Shown here piece by piece: positions 8,499 to 16,304 of a DNA stretch of 64,000 nt. The stretch covers positions 30,040 through 94,039 of the forward strand of contig CAJFFY010000013.1 in the NCBI GenBank assembly GCA_904374465.1, given 5' to 3'. Source of the DNA: an uncultured Subdoligranulum sp. GTDB taxonomy: Bacteria > Bacillota > Clostridia > Oscillospirales > Ruminococcaceae. The notes beneath the pieces were generated by a model, which did no database searches, was not told the origin of the DNA, and saw only the letters and a program-made list of their open reading frames with translations. The stretch's first letter is position 1, and the number at the start of each line of letters is the position of its first letter. The translations under genes were made by a program, and so were the position numbers.

Positions 8499-8804
8499 AA
8501 AAAAACCGTCCCCCAAAGGCGTCTTGCCTTTGAGAGACGGGAGCAAATGCAAATTGCTGTACCCGCGGTACCACTCTCATTGCCGTTCTGATCGGGAAAC
8601 GGCCCCTCTGTACGATCGGCCCGGTGGGGCGAATCGCGCCTGCATGATAACGGTCAGGTTCCGTCCGCACCTACAGCCCATGGGCCATCAACGCGGCTGC
8701 TCCGGGGCCAGTGACGCAAGACCTGCCGCACCGCCTTGCACCCACCGGCGGCTCTCTGGAGCGGACTGGGAATTGCTTTCTCCCCATCACTGCATTTTTT
8801 CAAT
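8499..8804 (-). ncRNA. T-box leader of the leucine operon
   Basis: The minus strand carries the T-box core GAGAGTGGTACCGCGGG (8563-8579), an AGTGATGGGGAG-like Stem I start near 8780, an AGAGAG element with a GGTGGGTGCAAG terminal-loop sequence, and an intrinsic terminator (stems 8506-8510/8536-8540 and 8514-8520/8526-8532) with a T run at 8499-8505. Uncharged tRNA should stabilise the antiterminator. Leucine specificity is inferred from the leu genes; a CTT triplet (8718-8720) lies in the expected specifier area but the fold was not computed. Confidence 0.92.
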
Positions 8805-8810
8805 ACGTTT

Positions 8811-8839
8811 ACTTTACCAGATGAAAGCGCCATTGTCAA
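8811..8839 (-). promoter_or_regulatory. Promoter of the leu T-box operon
   Basis: On the minus strand, TTGACA (8834-8839) and TAAAGT (8811-8816) are separated by 17 bp, placing the start near 8804. A 9-bp inverted repeat (ACAATTTGA 8852-8860, TCAAATTGT 8885-8893) lies just upstream of the -35 box. Confidence 0.85.
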
Positions 8840-8908
8840 CCGTCGTTTTGCACAATTTGATTCAGTCATTTTTATACAATCCATTCAAATTGTACTTTTT
8901 CCCATTCC

Positions 8909-10078
8909 TCAGACGCCATATTGCAGTTTGACGGTATTGGCTGCGACAACCTGCAAAGAACGCATTTTCGTTGTTTCCCCTGCAGTATCTTCCGATGTTT
9001 CCACCATACCTTCCGGGGCGGTGATATCGGTTTTCCACTCGCTGCGCGGTGCACTGAAATTGGCCGCCACATAGCCGTTGGGTGCCTGCAGGCACACATC
9101 CCGGACCTGGTACGTTCCTCCGTTGGAGACCTTTTCCAGCCAGATATTGCCGATGGCCGTCACGATGTTGAGATTTTCCGTCTGCATCTTGCCGGACTGA
9201 ATGGGTCCGCTGGCCGTAAAGGCATCGATCTCGCGGATCTGCAGGTTGCCCAATTCGATGGCACCGCTGTTGCCGATATGTACTTCCAGACGGTCAAAGG
9301 CATTGGCCGGCAGGGTGATGGTCACATGGGTGTCGGGATCGGTGCTGTCGCAGACAAAGGCATAGCCGTTATCCACCGTCTGGCTATAGTCCACCGTGCT
9401 GTTCACATCCACATTGCGCACTTCCACCGTGGCCGCGTCCCCGGTGGAAAAAGTCACATTGCCCCGGGTCAGGGTGACATACAGTACACCCTTGTCGGAC
9501 GTATCCAGCGTACCGCTGTAAACCACCGGCCCCGCCGCTTCCAGGTTGCCGGTGGGCTGCGGAACCGGCTCGGACTCCGCAGTCCCGGAAACCGCCATGG
9601 ACTCTGCCACTTCCATAGAGGCGGACGCTCTCCCCTGGCCCCGCAGCCCCAGCAGCAGAACACCGATTTGTATCACCAGCGCCAGAATCACCAGCAGCCA
9701 GAAGATCATCCAGATGCGCCGGGTGTTGCGTGCGGGCTTTTTTTGCGGGGGTGGTGGCACCGCAGCTTCGTCGGGCTCCGCCCCTTCGGATGCCGGGGGC
9801 TCGGGTCCTATCGGCGGCGTGACGGGAGGCTGCACACGCGGTTCTTCCGGCGCGGGATGCGATGTTTCCTGGGGTGTTTCGGGGTCGATGCCCTCCCCTT
9901 CCAGAATTTTGCGGGCCACTTCGGCCGGATCCCCCAGCTCTTCCGCGGTCTTTTCTTCCTGTTCATTGCCCGCGGCGTCAAAGTACTCCTCATAGTAATT
10001 CAGCGCCTCCTGCCGTTCGCTGGCGGGCAGGGCGGCCAGCAGTTCCTCCAACCTGGCCAGATAGGCATACTTTCTCAT
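8909..10078 (-). CDS. HAAS-domain membrane protein with DUF4097-like extracellular domain
   Basis: 389 aa. Residues 1-65 are a HAAS (DUF1700-like) domain (MRKYAYLARLEELLAALP, then LNYYEEYFDAAG and AEELGDPAEVARKIL). A Pro/Glu-rich linker leads to one membrane segment at about 122-146. The outer part from about 185 has repetitive short beta-strand sequence (TLTRGNVTFSTGDAATVEV, SGAIELGNLQI) of the DUF4097 adhesin-like type. HAAS proteins are partners of PadR regulators. The ATG overlaps the padR stop by 4 nt, so the two are coupled. It is a probable envelope sensor; the ligand is unknown. Confidence 0.78.
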   Translation of the reverse strand: MRKYAYLARLEELLAALPASERQEALNYYEEYFDAAGNEQEEKTAEELGDPAEVARKILEGEGIDPETPQETSHPAPEEPRVQPPVTPPIGPEPPASEGAEPDEAAVPPPPQKKPARNTRRIWMIFWLLVILALVIQIGVLLLGLRGQGRASASMEVAESMAVSGTAESEPVPQPTGNLEAAGPVVYSGTLDTSDKGVLYVTLTRGNVTFSTGDAATVEVRNVDVNSTVDYSQTVDNGYAFVCDSTDPDTHVTITLPANAFDRLEVHIGNSGAIELGNLQIREIDAFTASGPIQSGKMQTENLNIVTAIGNIWLEKVSNGGTYQVRDVCLQAPNGYVAANFSAPRSEWKTDITAPEGMVETSEDTAGETTKMRSLQVVAANTVKLQYGV

Positions 10079-10395
10079 GACAGTTCCCCCTTAAACAATT
10101 TGTTGATCTGGCTCGTGTAGGCGTCCCATTCGACCCGGAATTGTTCCAACCGGGTACGACCTGCTTCGGTCACCTGGTAATAGCGCCGGTTTCGGCCGTT
10201 GAAGGCTTCGTCCCGCACCGTCAGGCAACCGTCTTTTTGCAGGCGGCGCAGGACAGGATACAGGGTGGACTCCGAAAGATCCAGCACCTGGCGGACCTCC
10301 TGGGTGATTTTGTACCCATAGGTGCCGTGTTCCTCCCGCGCCACCACCGCCAGTACGATGGCATCCAACAGCGCGGCGCCGGTATTGATGGCCAT
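10075..10395 (-). CDS. PadR family transcriptional regulator (HAAS module)
   Basis: 106 aa. AAAGGAGG precedes the ATG at about 8 nt. It has the compact PadR layout: LLDAIVLAVVARE, TYGYKITQEVRQVLDLSESTLYPVLRRLQKDG (winged-helix recognition) and RRYYQVTEAGRTRLEQF (wing), with a short C-terminal helix. It sits between two HAAS-domain membrane genes in one operon, the classic arrangement in which the membrane protein modulates the regulator. The targets are probably its own operon and envelope genes. Confidence 0.88.
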   Translation of the reverse strand: MAINTGAALLDAIVLAVVAREEHGTYGYKITQEVRQVLDLSESTLYPVLRRLQKDGCLTVRDEAFNGRNRRYYQVTEAGRTRLEQFRVEWDAYTSQINKLFKGELS

Positions 10396-10431
10396 CTGTC
10401 GGCCTCCTTTCGTGGGGTAGTGGCAATTCCT

Positions 10432-10776
10432 TCAGGCACTGGCTTCGGTATAGGACGAGGCGGTGTTTCCGGCCGGCCGGTACCCTGCCAGGCCGCCGAT
10501 TCCCATGGCCAGGACCACAAGAACCACCAATGCCAGGACTGCCAGCAGGATTCGATGGGGTGTTCCGGCAAGGCGCGGAAGCGGTGCTTCCTCCCCATGC
10601 AGGATTTGAGCCGCAGCCTCCTCCGGCGTGCCCAGACCGGCAGCGGTTTCTTCCTCGTGTTCGGCACCGGCCGCTTCAAAACGTGCCCGGACATCCTGCA
10701 GTGCTGCCTGCCGCCGCTCCGGCGGCAGTTCCGCCAGCAATTCTTCCAGACGATTGAGATAGGCGTACTTTTTCAA
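10432..10776 (-). CDS. Small HAAS-domain membrane protein
   Basis: 114 aa, starting with TTG at 10776, which has AGGAGG 7 nt upstream. The N-terminal HAAS domain (MKKYAYLNRLEELLAELPPE, then EEETAAGLGTPEEAAAQIL) closely parallels that of the DUF4097-type protein downstream, and one membrane helix follows at about 76-97. Only about 15 residues lie outside. It may be a truncated paralogue of the larger HAAS protein or a competitor for the same regulator. First gene of the module. Confidence 0.72.
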   Translation of the reverse strand: MKKYAYLNRLEELLAELPPERRQAALQDVRARFEAAGAEHEEETAAGLGTPEEAAAQILHGEEAPLPRLAGTPHRILLAVLALVVLVVLAMGIGGLAGYRPAGNTASSYTEASA

Positions 10777-10850
10777 GGGAACCCCTCCTGTCCTATATGG
10801 CTTTATATATTATATACCATATAATATTATATTTTTCAATAGTTCAGCGT
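10777..10850 (-). promoter_or_regulatory. AT-rich promoter region of the HAAS/PadR operon
   Basis: Almost pure AT sequence in a GC-rich genome. On the minus strand TTGAAA is followed after 17 bp by TATATA (or after 19 bp by TATAAT), and interleaved TATATGG/CCATATA half-sites could bind the PadR protein. Exact boxes are ambiguous because of the repeats. Confidence 0.5.
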
Positions 10851-10870
10851 CGATTGGCCGAAAAAAAGAC

Positions 10871-10999
10871 AAAAAAAAGAAGCCCCCGCCCTGAGGGATG
10901 GGCGGGGGTTCCAAAGAAAGGAGGAGAAGAACACATGAAAAATGTGAAAATAGCATTGGGTGCTTGGGCTTTGCAACCTTGGGGTGTTACTTAGCTTGC
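10871..10999 (-). ncRNA. Candidate small RNA with 16S-tail-like motif
   Basis: A consensus promoter on the minus strand (below) is followed by about 125 bases and then an intrinsic terminator: stem CCCCCGCC/GGCGGGGG (10883-10890/10901-10908) and an A run on the plus strand at 10871-10878 that gives a U run in the transcript. No credible minus-strand open reading frame fits inside. The transcript would contain CCTCCTTTCT (complement of 10915-10924), the same ten bases as the 3' end of 16S rRNA. Read on the plus strand, this is instead a strong ribosome binding site before a 19-codon frame, discussed under rejected items. Confidence 0.5.
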
Positions 11000-11005
11000 A
11001 ATTAG

Positions 11006-11034
11006 ATTGTAACCTTTTTGTCACCGAATGTCAA
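11006..11034 (-). promoter_or_regulatory. Consensus promoter driving the candidate small RNA
   Basis: Minus strand TTGACA (11029-11034), 17-bp spacer, TACAAT (11006-11011). No coding gene starts downstream before the terminator at 10871-10908. Confidence 0.8.
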
Positions 11035-11176
11035 TACCGTTTTGTTAATCTTTTGTAATTTTTCAGTTTGTTCACAATTGTATTTTCCCGGTTCTTTTTG
11101 CAGAAGGATACGATTTTCCATCGTTTTTCCGTGTTTTTATGCAGAGGTTTTCAGGCGTTTCCTTCCGGGAACACGC

Positions 11177-11216
11177 AAGCCGCACCACCCTGTACAGGGC
11201 GGTGCGGCTTGTCATT
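11177..11216. terminator. Terminator-like hairpin after the thioesterase gene
   Basis: A perfect 10-bp stem (AAGCCGCACC 11177-11186, GGTGCGGCTT 11201-11210) is followed on the plus strand by a T-rich tract. It lies 20 nt downstream of the minus-strand thioesterase gene, but the T run is on the plus side, so its main direction is unclear. Confidence 0.6.
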
Positions 11217-11229
11217 TTTCTGTTACCAT

Positions 11230-11967
11230 TTATGCAAAGGTGATGCTGGCCTCGAAGGCCGACTTTTCCTCCCGCTCCCCGCAGAAGTAATACTGCATCG
11301 GCCCGGTCTGGGCCCGCAGCAGGGTGAAAGATTCCCCGCGGGGGATTTCCCGGTGGTAATAAATTTTCAGGTCCTGCACCTTTCCCTGCTCCCACACTTC
11401 CCAGGGCAGCGCGTCGCACAGGATATCTGCATAGCGGGTGTTGTTCATGTGGCCGTTCATGTCGCACCGGGAATAGGTTGCGGTGCACAGACCCATGGTC
11501 TGGCAATCCGCCGGGTCTGCCTTGGTCATTTTCATGGGCAATTCAAAGGGTACGTCGGGTGCCCACTGGTCGTTGAACTGTTCCGGGTGTTTGCGCAGAA
11601 TCAGCCGTTTGTCCGTATCGATGAGGACCCAACGGCTGTCCAGCACAGCCACCTGCGCGCCGGAAGCATCATAGAAGGTGGTGATGCGCTTGTTGACGGC
11701 CCGCTTACAGCGCTCCGGCTGGGTAATGACGGTCAAAGTTTCATCCACCCCGGGGGTGCGGTCGATATGCAGCGCCTGTTTGGCCAGCACATAGGCTGTG
11801 TGGGTAGCCGCATACAGGGCATCGTTGAGTCCCACGGCCTCGGCATGGATGGTGGCAATCTGCTGGCCGTAGCGCAGCAGTGCACCGGGTTTTACGTTGC
11901 CGTGGTGGTCGCCGTCATGGCGGTAGACGGTATATTGCTGGGTATAGGTGGCGATGGATTCGGGCAT
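11230..11967 (-). CDS. Acyl-ACP thioesterase (FatA/FatB-like)
   Basis: 245 aa, two hotdog halves. The first half has the substrate-pocket region (YVLAKQALHIDRTPGVDETLTVITQP); the second has DMNGHMNNTRYADIL, carrying the conserved Asn and His of bacterial acyl-ACP thioesterases. It releases free fatty acids from acyl-ACP and so affects chain length or fatty-acid supply. GGAGG precedes the ATG at 11967. Single-gene unit with its own promoter; length matches the family (about 240-250 aa). Confidence 0.88.
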   Translation of the reverse strand: MPESIATYTQQYTVYRHDGDHHGNVKPGALLRYGQQIATIHAEAVGLNDALYAATHTAYVLAKQALHIDRTPGVDETLTVITQPERCKRAVNKRITTFYDASGAQVAVLDSRWVLIDTDKRLILRKHPEQFNDQWAPDVPFELPMKMTKADPADCQTMGLCTATYSRCDMNGHMNNTRYADILCDALPWEVWEQGKVQDLKIYYHREIPRGESFTLLRAQTGPMQYYFCGEREEKSAFEASITFA

Positions 11968-12015
11968 GACGGCCCCTCCTTTTCTGATCAGGATCGCATT
12001 GTGTCAATTCTTTGT

Positions 12016-12044
12016 ATTATAGCACGTTGTCCCGGGAAATGCAA
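12016..12044 (-). promoter_or_regulatory. Promoter of the thioesterase gene
   Basis: Minus strand TTGCAT (12039-12044), 17-bp spacer, TATAAT (12016-12021). The -35 box overlaps the tail of the pot operon terminator. Confidence 0.7.
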
Positions 12045-12073
12045 AAGGAACCGCAGGGGCTCCTGCGGTTCCC
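12039..12073 (-). terminator. Terminator of the pot operon
   Basis: Minus strand GGAACCGCAGG / CCTGCGGTTCC with a short loop, followed by TTTTGCATTT; it begins 6 nt after the potD stop. Confidence 0.85.
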
Positions 12074-12078
12074 GAAGG

Positions 12079-13326
12079 TTAATAATCGTCGCGGACTTTT
12101 TTGCGCAGTTTGCGCCAGATGTTGAAGAAGGAAATTACCAGCGCCAGCGCCAGCAGCACCACGACCATCCAGCCGCTGCCGCCCTCCTCGTAACTCTTCA
12201 TCTCGCTCCACTGGGAATCCAGTGCGGCGTTGATCTCGTCCGGCAAGGTGGTAAACACTTCGGCTTTGCTCATGACCTCCTCGCCGGGATAGGCGATCTC
12301 GTTGTACTTGAGGTCATCATCCAGCTGTTCCCAGACGGCGGTGATGGGAGTGGAATAGCCGATATAATCACAGTTGGCCAGGCCCACCGACGGTTCACAC
12401 ATATAGTTGATGAACAGTTCGGCGGCTTCCTTGTTGTTGGAATTGGCCGGGATGCACATACTGTCCACAAAGAAGTTGACGCCCTCGCTGGGGTGGACAA
12501 AGGCCAGGTCCGGGTTTTCGTCGATCATGGTCAAGGCATCGCCCGCATAGTACGGGGCCATGGCGGCTTCGCCGCCTTCCATCTTGTCGAAGATCTCGTC
12601 CATGACGTAGGCCTGGACCACGCTCTTCTGGTTCTTGAGCTCCTGCATCACCGTTTCCACTTCCTCCACCGAAGAAGGGTTCAGCGAATAGCCCAGCTTT
12701 TTGGCCGCGATGGCGTAGGCGTCACGGGAATTGTTGAACATGAGCACGTTGTTGGCATACTGCACATCCCACAGGGCCGCCCAGCTGGTGGGGGCCTCAT
12801 CCACCAGGGTGGTGTTGTAAATCAGCCCGGTGGTGCCCCAGGTGTAGGGCACGCTGTAGGTGTTGCCCGGGTCAAAATCCCAGCCCAGATATTCCTGTCC
12901 GATGCCCGCGAAGTTGGGAATGTTGGAAAAATCCAGCGGGGCCAGCATGCCTTCCTCCGCCATCTTTCCCACCATATAGTCCGACGGGAAAATCACATCG
13001 TAGGTGGCACCGCCGGATTTCATCTTGGCGTAGAGGCTTTCGTTGGAGTCAAAGGTCGTATAGTTGACCTTGATGCCGGTCAGCTCCTCAAAGGCCGAGA
13101 GCACGTCCACACTGTCATCGGAGCCGTCCGAGATATACAAACCCCAGTTGTAGACGTTCAGGGTGATGTTATCGTCGGCAAAGCGAGTCCAATCATAGTC
13201 GGCCGAAACCGAGATGTCGTCATTGACCGCGATGGTCTCCCCTTCCGCCAGGGCGGCAGGGGCATAAGACACCGTCAGCAGGGCCGCGGCAAGGGCACCG
13301 GCAAACAGCTTTTCTGGTTTCATCAT
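12079..13326 (-). CDS. potD: Spermidine/putrescine-binding protein, membrane-anchored
   Basis: 415 aa. The N-terminus is a Sec signal (LFAGALAAALLTVSYAPAALA, AxA-type cleavage near residue 27) with no lipobox Cys. The mature part is a PotD/PotF-type binding domain (NVYNWGLYISDGSDDSVDVL, DVIFPSDYMVGKM, YSVPYTWGTTGLIYN). Residues 389-405 form a membrane helix followed by KLRKKVRDDY, so the protein seems tethered at its C-terminus, unlike the usual lipoprotein. Its ATG overlaps the potC stop. Confidence 0.88.
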   Translation of the reverse strand: MMKPEKLFAGALAAALLTVSYAPAALAEGETIAVNDDISVSADYDWTRFADDNITLNVYNWGLYISDGSDDSVDVLSAFEELTGIKVNYTTFDSNESLYAKMKSGGATYDVIFPSDYMVGKMAEEGMLAPLDFSNIPNFAGIGQEYLGWDFDPGNTYSVPYTWGTTGLIYNTTLVDEAPTSWAALWDVQYANNVLMFNNSRDAYAIAAKKLGYSLNPSSVEEVETVMQELKNQKSVVQAYVMDEIFDKMEGGEAAMAPYYAGDALTMIDENPDLAFVHPSEGVNFFVDSMCIPANSNNKEAAELFINYMCEPSVGLANCDYIGYSTPITAVWEQLDDDLKYNEIAYPGEEVMSKAEVFTTLPDEINAALDSQWSEMKSYEEGGSGWMVVVLLALALVISFFNIWRKLRKKVRDDY

Positions 13327-14177
13327 CAGCGCTCCCCCTCTTCCTGCATGGCTTTGCGGATGGCCGTCTGGTTCCGGCGGTAGGCACGGGAGTCCGCCGC
13401 GTTGGAAATCAGGATGATAGCCAGGATCACGCAGAACATAACCGCCGACAGCGCATTGATTTCCGGGCTGACCTTTTTGCGGGTCATGGAATAGATGGCG
13501 ATGGGCAATGTCTGCATGGTGCCCGAGTTGAAATAGGAAATCATGAAGTCGTCGATGGAGTAGGTCAGACAGATGAGGAACGCCGAAAGAATCGCCGGCG
13601 AAAGCTGGGGCAGAATGACCTTGAAGAAGGCCTGCCGGGGCGTACAGCCCAGATCCAGCGCCGCGTTGTACAGGCTGGGATCCAGCTGACGCAGCTTGGG
13701 CCCCACGTTGAAGATCACGTAGGGTACGTTGAAGGTGATATGCGCAATGATCAGCGTGGGCCAGCCGAAAAGGCCGCCGTCCCCGCCCAGACCGAAGTTC
13801 TGGGCCATGACAAAGAGCAGCATCAGCGAAACGCCGGTGATGATTTCCGGGTTGACCACCGGCACATAGCTGATGTTGTTGACCACCAGCTGGGTGCGGC
13901 GGCTCATGGAGTTGATGCCGATGGTGGCCAGGGTGCCCAGCACGGTGGCCAGCACACTGGAAACCAGCGCCAGCACCAGGCTGAGCCCCAGGGCCGAGAG
14001 GATCATATCGTTGTGGAAGAGACTGCGGTACCAGTCCAGCGTGAAGCCGGTGAAGTTGGACCGGGATTTGCTCTCGTTGAAACTGAAGGCAATCATCACC
14101 GCGATGGGCAGGTACATGAAGCAGAAGATCAGCACGATGTAGGTGCGCTGCAAAATGACCGATTGTTTCTTGTTCAT
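13326..14177 (-). CDS. potC: Spermidine/putrescine ABC transporter permease
   Basis: 283 aa, six hydrophobic segments starting with TYIVLIFCFMYLPIAVMIAFSF. The EAA-type coupling motif to the ATPase is visible (NAALDLGCTPRQAFFKVILPQLSP). It forms the import channel with PotB. It starts 1 nt after the potB stop, with a GGGGTGA ribosome binding site inside potB, and its stop overlaps the potD start. Confidence 0.92.
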   Translation of the reverse strand: MNKKQSVILQRTYIVLIFCFMYLPIAVMIAFSFNESKSRSNFTGFTLDWYRSLFHNDMILSALGLSLVLALVSSVLATVLGTLATIGINSMSRRTQLVVNNISYVPVVNPEIITGVSLMLLFVMAQNFGLGGDGGLFGWPTLIIAHITFNVPYVIFNVGPKLRQLDPSLYNAALDLGCTPRQAFFKVILPQLSPAILSAFLICLTYSIDDFMISYFNSGTMQTLPIAIYSMTRKKVSPEINALSAVMFCVILAIILISNAADSRAYRRNQTAIRKAMQEEGER

Positions 14178-14178
14178 T

Positions 14179-15000
14179 TCACATCACCCCTTCCATTTCG
14201 GATTCATCGAAGCTGGAGGTGAAGCTCATGCAGAGCAGCACGATGACCATCAGCACCAGACTCATGGCAGAGCCCAGGTTCAGGTTGTAAGAGTTACCCA
14301 GGAACTGCAGCTCGATCAGGTCACCGATGAGCAGGTTGGAACCGCCGCCCAACATACGGCTGATGATGAAGGTGGAGACCGACGGCACAAAGACCTGAGT
14401 GATGCCGGTGGCGATGCCGGGCCCGGTCAGAGGCACCAGAACCCGCCACAGGATCTGCCAGATGTTGCAGCCCAGGTCCTGGGCTGCCTCGATGATGGAG
14501 TCATCGATCTTGGTCATGGCCGTATAGATGGGCAGGATCATGAAGGGCAGATAGTTGTACACCATGCCCAGCACCACGGCCCCCGAGGTGTTGATCATAT
14601 TGAAGGGGCCCAGGCCGAACAGCCCGAAGAATTTATTGATCAGGCCGTTTTTCTCCAGCAGGGTCATCCAGGCGTAGGTACGCAGCAAAAAGTTCATCCA
14701 CATGGGCAGCATGACCAGCATGAGCATGATGTGCTGCTTGTTGGCCCGCAGGCGGGACAGAAAATAGCCCACCGGGAAGGCCAGTACCAGGCAGATGACG
14801 GTGGACACCGCCGCCAGAATCAAGCTGCGGGCAAACACGCTGGAATACCGCCCGATCTGGGTTAAGTTGTCCAGGGTGAACTGACCGTCGGCGTTGGTCA
14901 GTGCGTACCAGATGACGATGAAAAGCGGCACCACGATGAAAACCGCCATCCACAGCAGATAAGGCCCTGCCAGCCACCGGGAGGCTTTGGACTTGCGCAT
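14179..15000 (-). CDS. potB: Spermidine/putrescine ABC transporter permease
   Basis: 273 aa with six membrane segments; the first is LAGPYLLWMAVFIVVPLFIVIWYAL. The coupling motif reads EAAQDLGCNIWQILWRVLVPLTGPG. GGAGG inside the end of potA lies about 8 nt before the ATG, so translation is coupled to potA. With PotC it builds the membrane pore of the polyamine importer. Confidence 0.92.
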   Translation of the reverse strand: MRKSKASRWLAGPYLLWMAVFIVVPLFIVIWYALTNADGQFTLDNLTQIGRYSSVFARSLILAAVSTVICLVLAFPVGYFLSRLRANKQHIMLMLVMLPMWMNFLLRTYAWMTLLEKNGLINKFFGLFGLGPFNMINTSGAVVLGMVYNYLPFMILPIYTAMTKIDDSIIEAAQDLGCNIWQILWRVLVPLTGPGIATGITQVFVPSVSTFIISRMLGGGSNLLIGDLIELQFLGNSYNLNLGSAMSLVLMVIVLLCMSFTSSFDESEMEGVM

Positions 15001-15003
15001 CGC

Positions 15004-16050
15004 TTACACCTCCGTACGGGCCATGATGTGGATCTCGTCGGGGCCGATATTCATGCCAATCAACTCACCGGGCTGGCTTGCCTGGGTGGAATGGATCAGC
15101 CACTCGTAGCCTTCCACGTCCACGTGCATCTCAAAATGCACCCCCTTGAAGATCACTTCCCGCACCAGACCGGTGAGCATGCCGATGGAGGGCGGCACGA
15201 TCTGCACGTCCTCGGGGCGGATGACCACCTGCACCGGCTCGTTGGGCTTGAAGCCCCGGTCCACACAGGCGAAATCATGACCGCCGAAGTTCACCAGGAA
15301 GTCCCGGATCATGACGCCGTCCACAATGTTGGAGTCCCCGATGAACCGCGCAACAAAGGCGTTGCGGGGCTCGTTGTAGATGTCCTGGGGCGAACCGATC
15401 TGCTGGATGTTGCCGCCCGACATAACCACAACGGTATCCGACATGGTCAGGGCCTCTTCCTGGTCATGGGTGACGTACACAAAGGTGATGTTCATCTCCC
15501 GCTGGAGCCGCTTGAGTTCCAACTGCATTTCCTTGCGCAGTTTCAGGTCCAGGGCGCCCAGAGGCTCGTCCAGCAGAAGAACCCGGGGCTGGTTGACCAG
15601 GCTGCGGGCAATGGCCACCCGCTGCTGCTGACCGCCGGAAAGCTGATGAATGCTGCGACGCTCGAAGCCTTTGAGGCCGACGATTTCCAGCATTTCCAGC
15701 ACCTTGGGACGGATTTCCTCCTCCGGCAGCTTTTTGAGACGAAGGCCAAAGGCAACGTTTTCAAAAACATTCAGGTGCGGAAAAAGTGCATACTTCTGGA
15801 ACACCGTATTGACCGGCCGCTTATAGGGCGGCAGGTCTGCGATGTCCTTGCCATCAAAAAAGACATTGCCCGATTTTGGGGTGATAAACCCGGCAATCAC
15901 CCGCAGAGTCGTGGTCTTACCGCAGCCCGAAGGGCCCAGAAAAGTCACAAACTCCTTGTCGTGAATGTCGAGGGAAAGTCCGTCCAGAACCTTCTGCCCG
16001 TCAAAATCGACTACAATGTCTTTCAGCGATACGATGATATTTTCGTCCAT
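15004..16050 (-). CDS. potA: Spermidine/putrescine ABC transporter ATPase
   Basis: 348 aa from the ATG at 16050, which follows a GGGGG tract by about 9 nt; an open frame extends upstream but has no better start. Walker A is GPSGCGKTT, signature LSGGQQQRVAIARSL, Walker B VLLLDEPLGALD, and the H-loop is YVTHDQEEA. The C-terminal 110 residues are the TOBE regulatory domain (VVIRPEDVQIVPP). It energises PotBC. First gene of potABCD, with a 200-nt leader. Confidence 0.94.
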   Translation of the reverse strand: MDENIIVSLKDIVVDFDGQKVLDGLSLDIHDKEFVTFLGPSGCGKTTTLRVIAGFITPKSGNVFFDGKDIADLPPYKRPVNTVFQKYALFPHLNVFENVAFGLRLKKLPEEEIRPKVLEMLEIVGLKGFERRSIHQLSGGQQQRVAIARSLVNQPRVLLLDEPLGALDLKLRKEMQLELKRLQREMNITFVYVTHDQEEALTMSDTVVVMSGGNIQQIGSPQDIYNEPRNAFVARFIGDSNIVDGVMIRDFLVNFGGHDFACVDRGFKPNEPVQVVIRPEDVQIVPPSIGMLTGLVREVIFKGVHFEMHVDVEGYEWLIHSTQASQPGELIGMNIGPDEIHIMARTEV

Positions 16051-16262
16051 ATTACTGCATCCCCCTTTGCGGAATTTCCCGCCCGTGGGTACGCAGTTGT
16101 TGCGGCTGCGGCCGCCTGCGTTCCCCTGCGGGTCAGCGTGCTTTATGCCGCCCCGCAAAGGTTTGTTACACGGTTCTTTCCCACCCCGGAAAAGCCGCTA
16201 CAAGCAGCACGTACAACGCCAATGTGGCAGGGTACGATAGATTTACCCCCAGATGCACACAG
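16051..16262 (-). promoter_or_regulatory. Long 5' leader of the pot operon
   Basis: From the predicted start near 16261 to the potA ATG there are about 210 untranslated bases, GC-rich and able to form several short stems. I recognise no known riboswitch class in it. An open frame runs through the last 110 bases in phase with potA without a convincing start. Confidence 0.4.
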
Positions 16263-16267
16263 ATAAC

Positions 16268-16295
16268 ATTATACGGCAGCCGCCGGGTTTGTCAA
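16268..16295 (-). promoter_or_regulatory. Promoter of the potABCD operon
   Basis: Minus strand TTGACA (16290-16295) and TATAAT (16268-16273) with a 16-bp spacer, both perfect consensus boxes. Confidence 0.88.
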
Positions 16296-16304
16296 CAGCC
16301 ACAA

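Noticed and set aside
10935..10994. A 19-codon plus-strand frame (MKNVKIALGAWALQPWGVT) with a perfect AGAAAGGAGG ribosome binding site.
   Set aside because: No plus-strand promoter or conserved downstream gene supports it, and a consensus promoter and terminator frame the same DNA on the minus strand. It could still be a leader peptide or the remnant of a longer gene (it recalls an aldo/keto reductase start).
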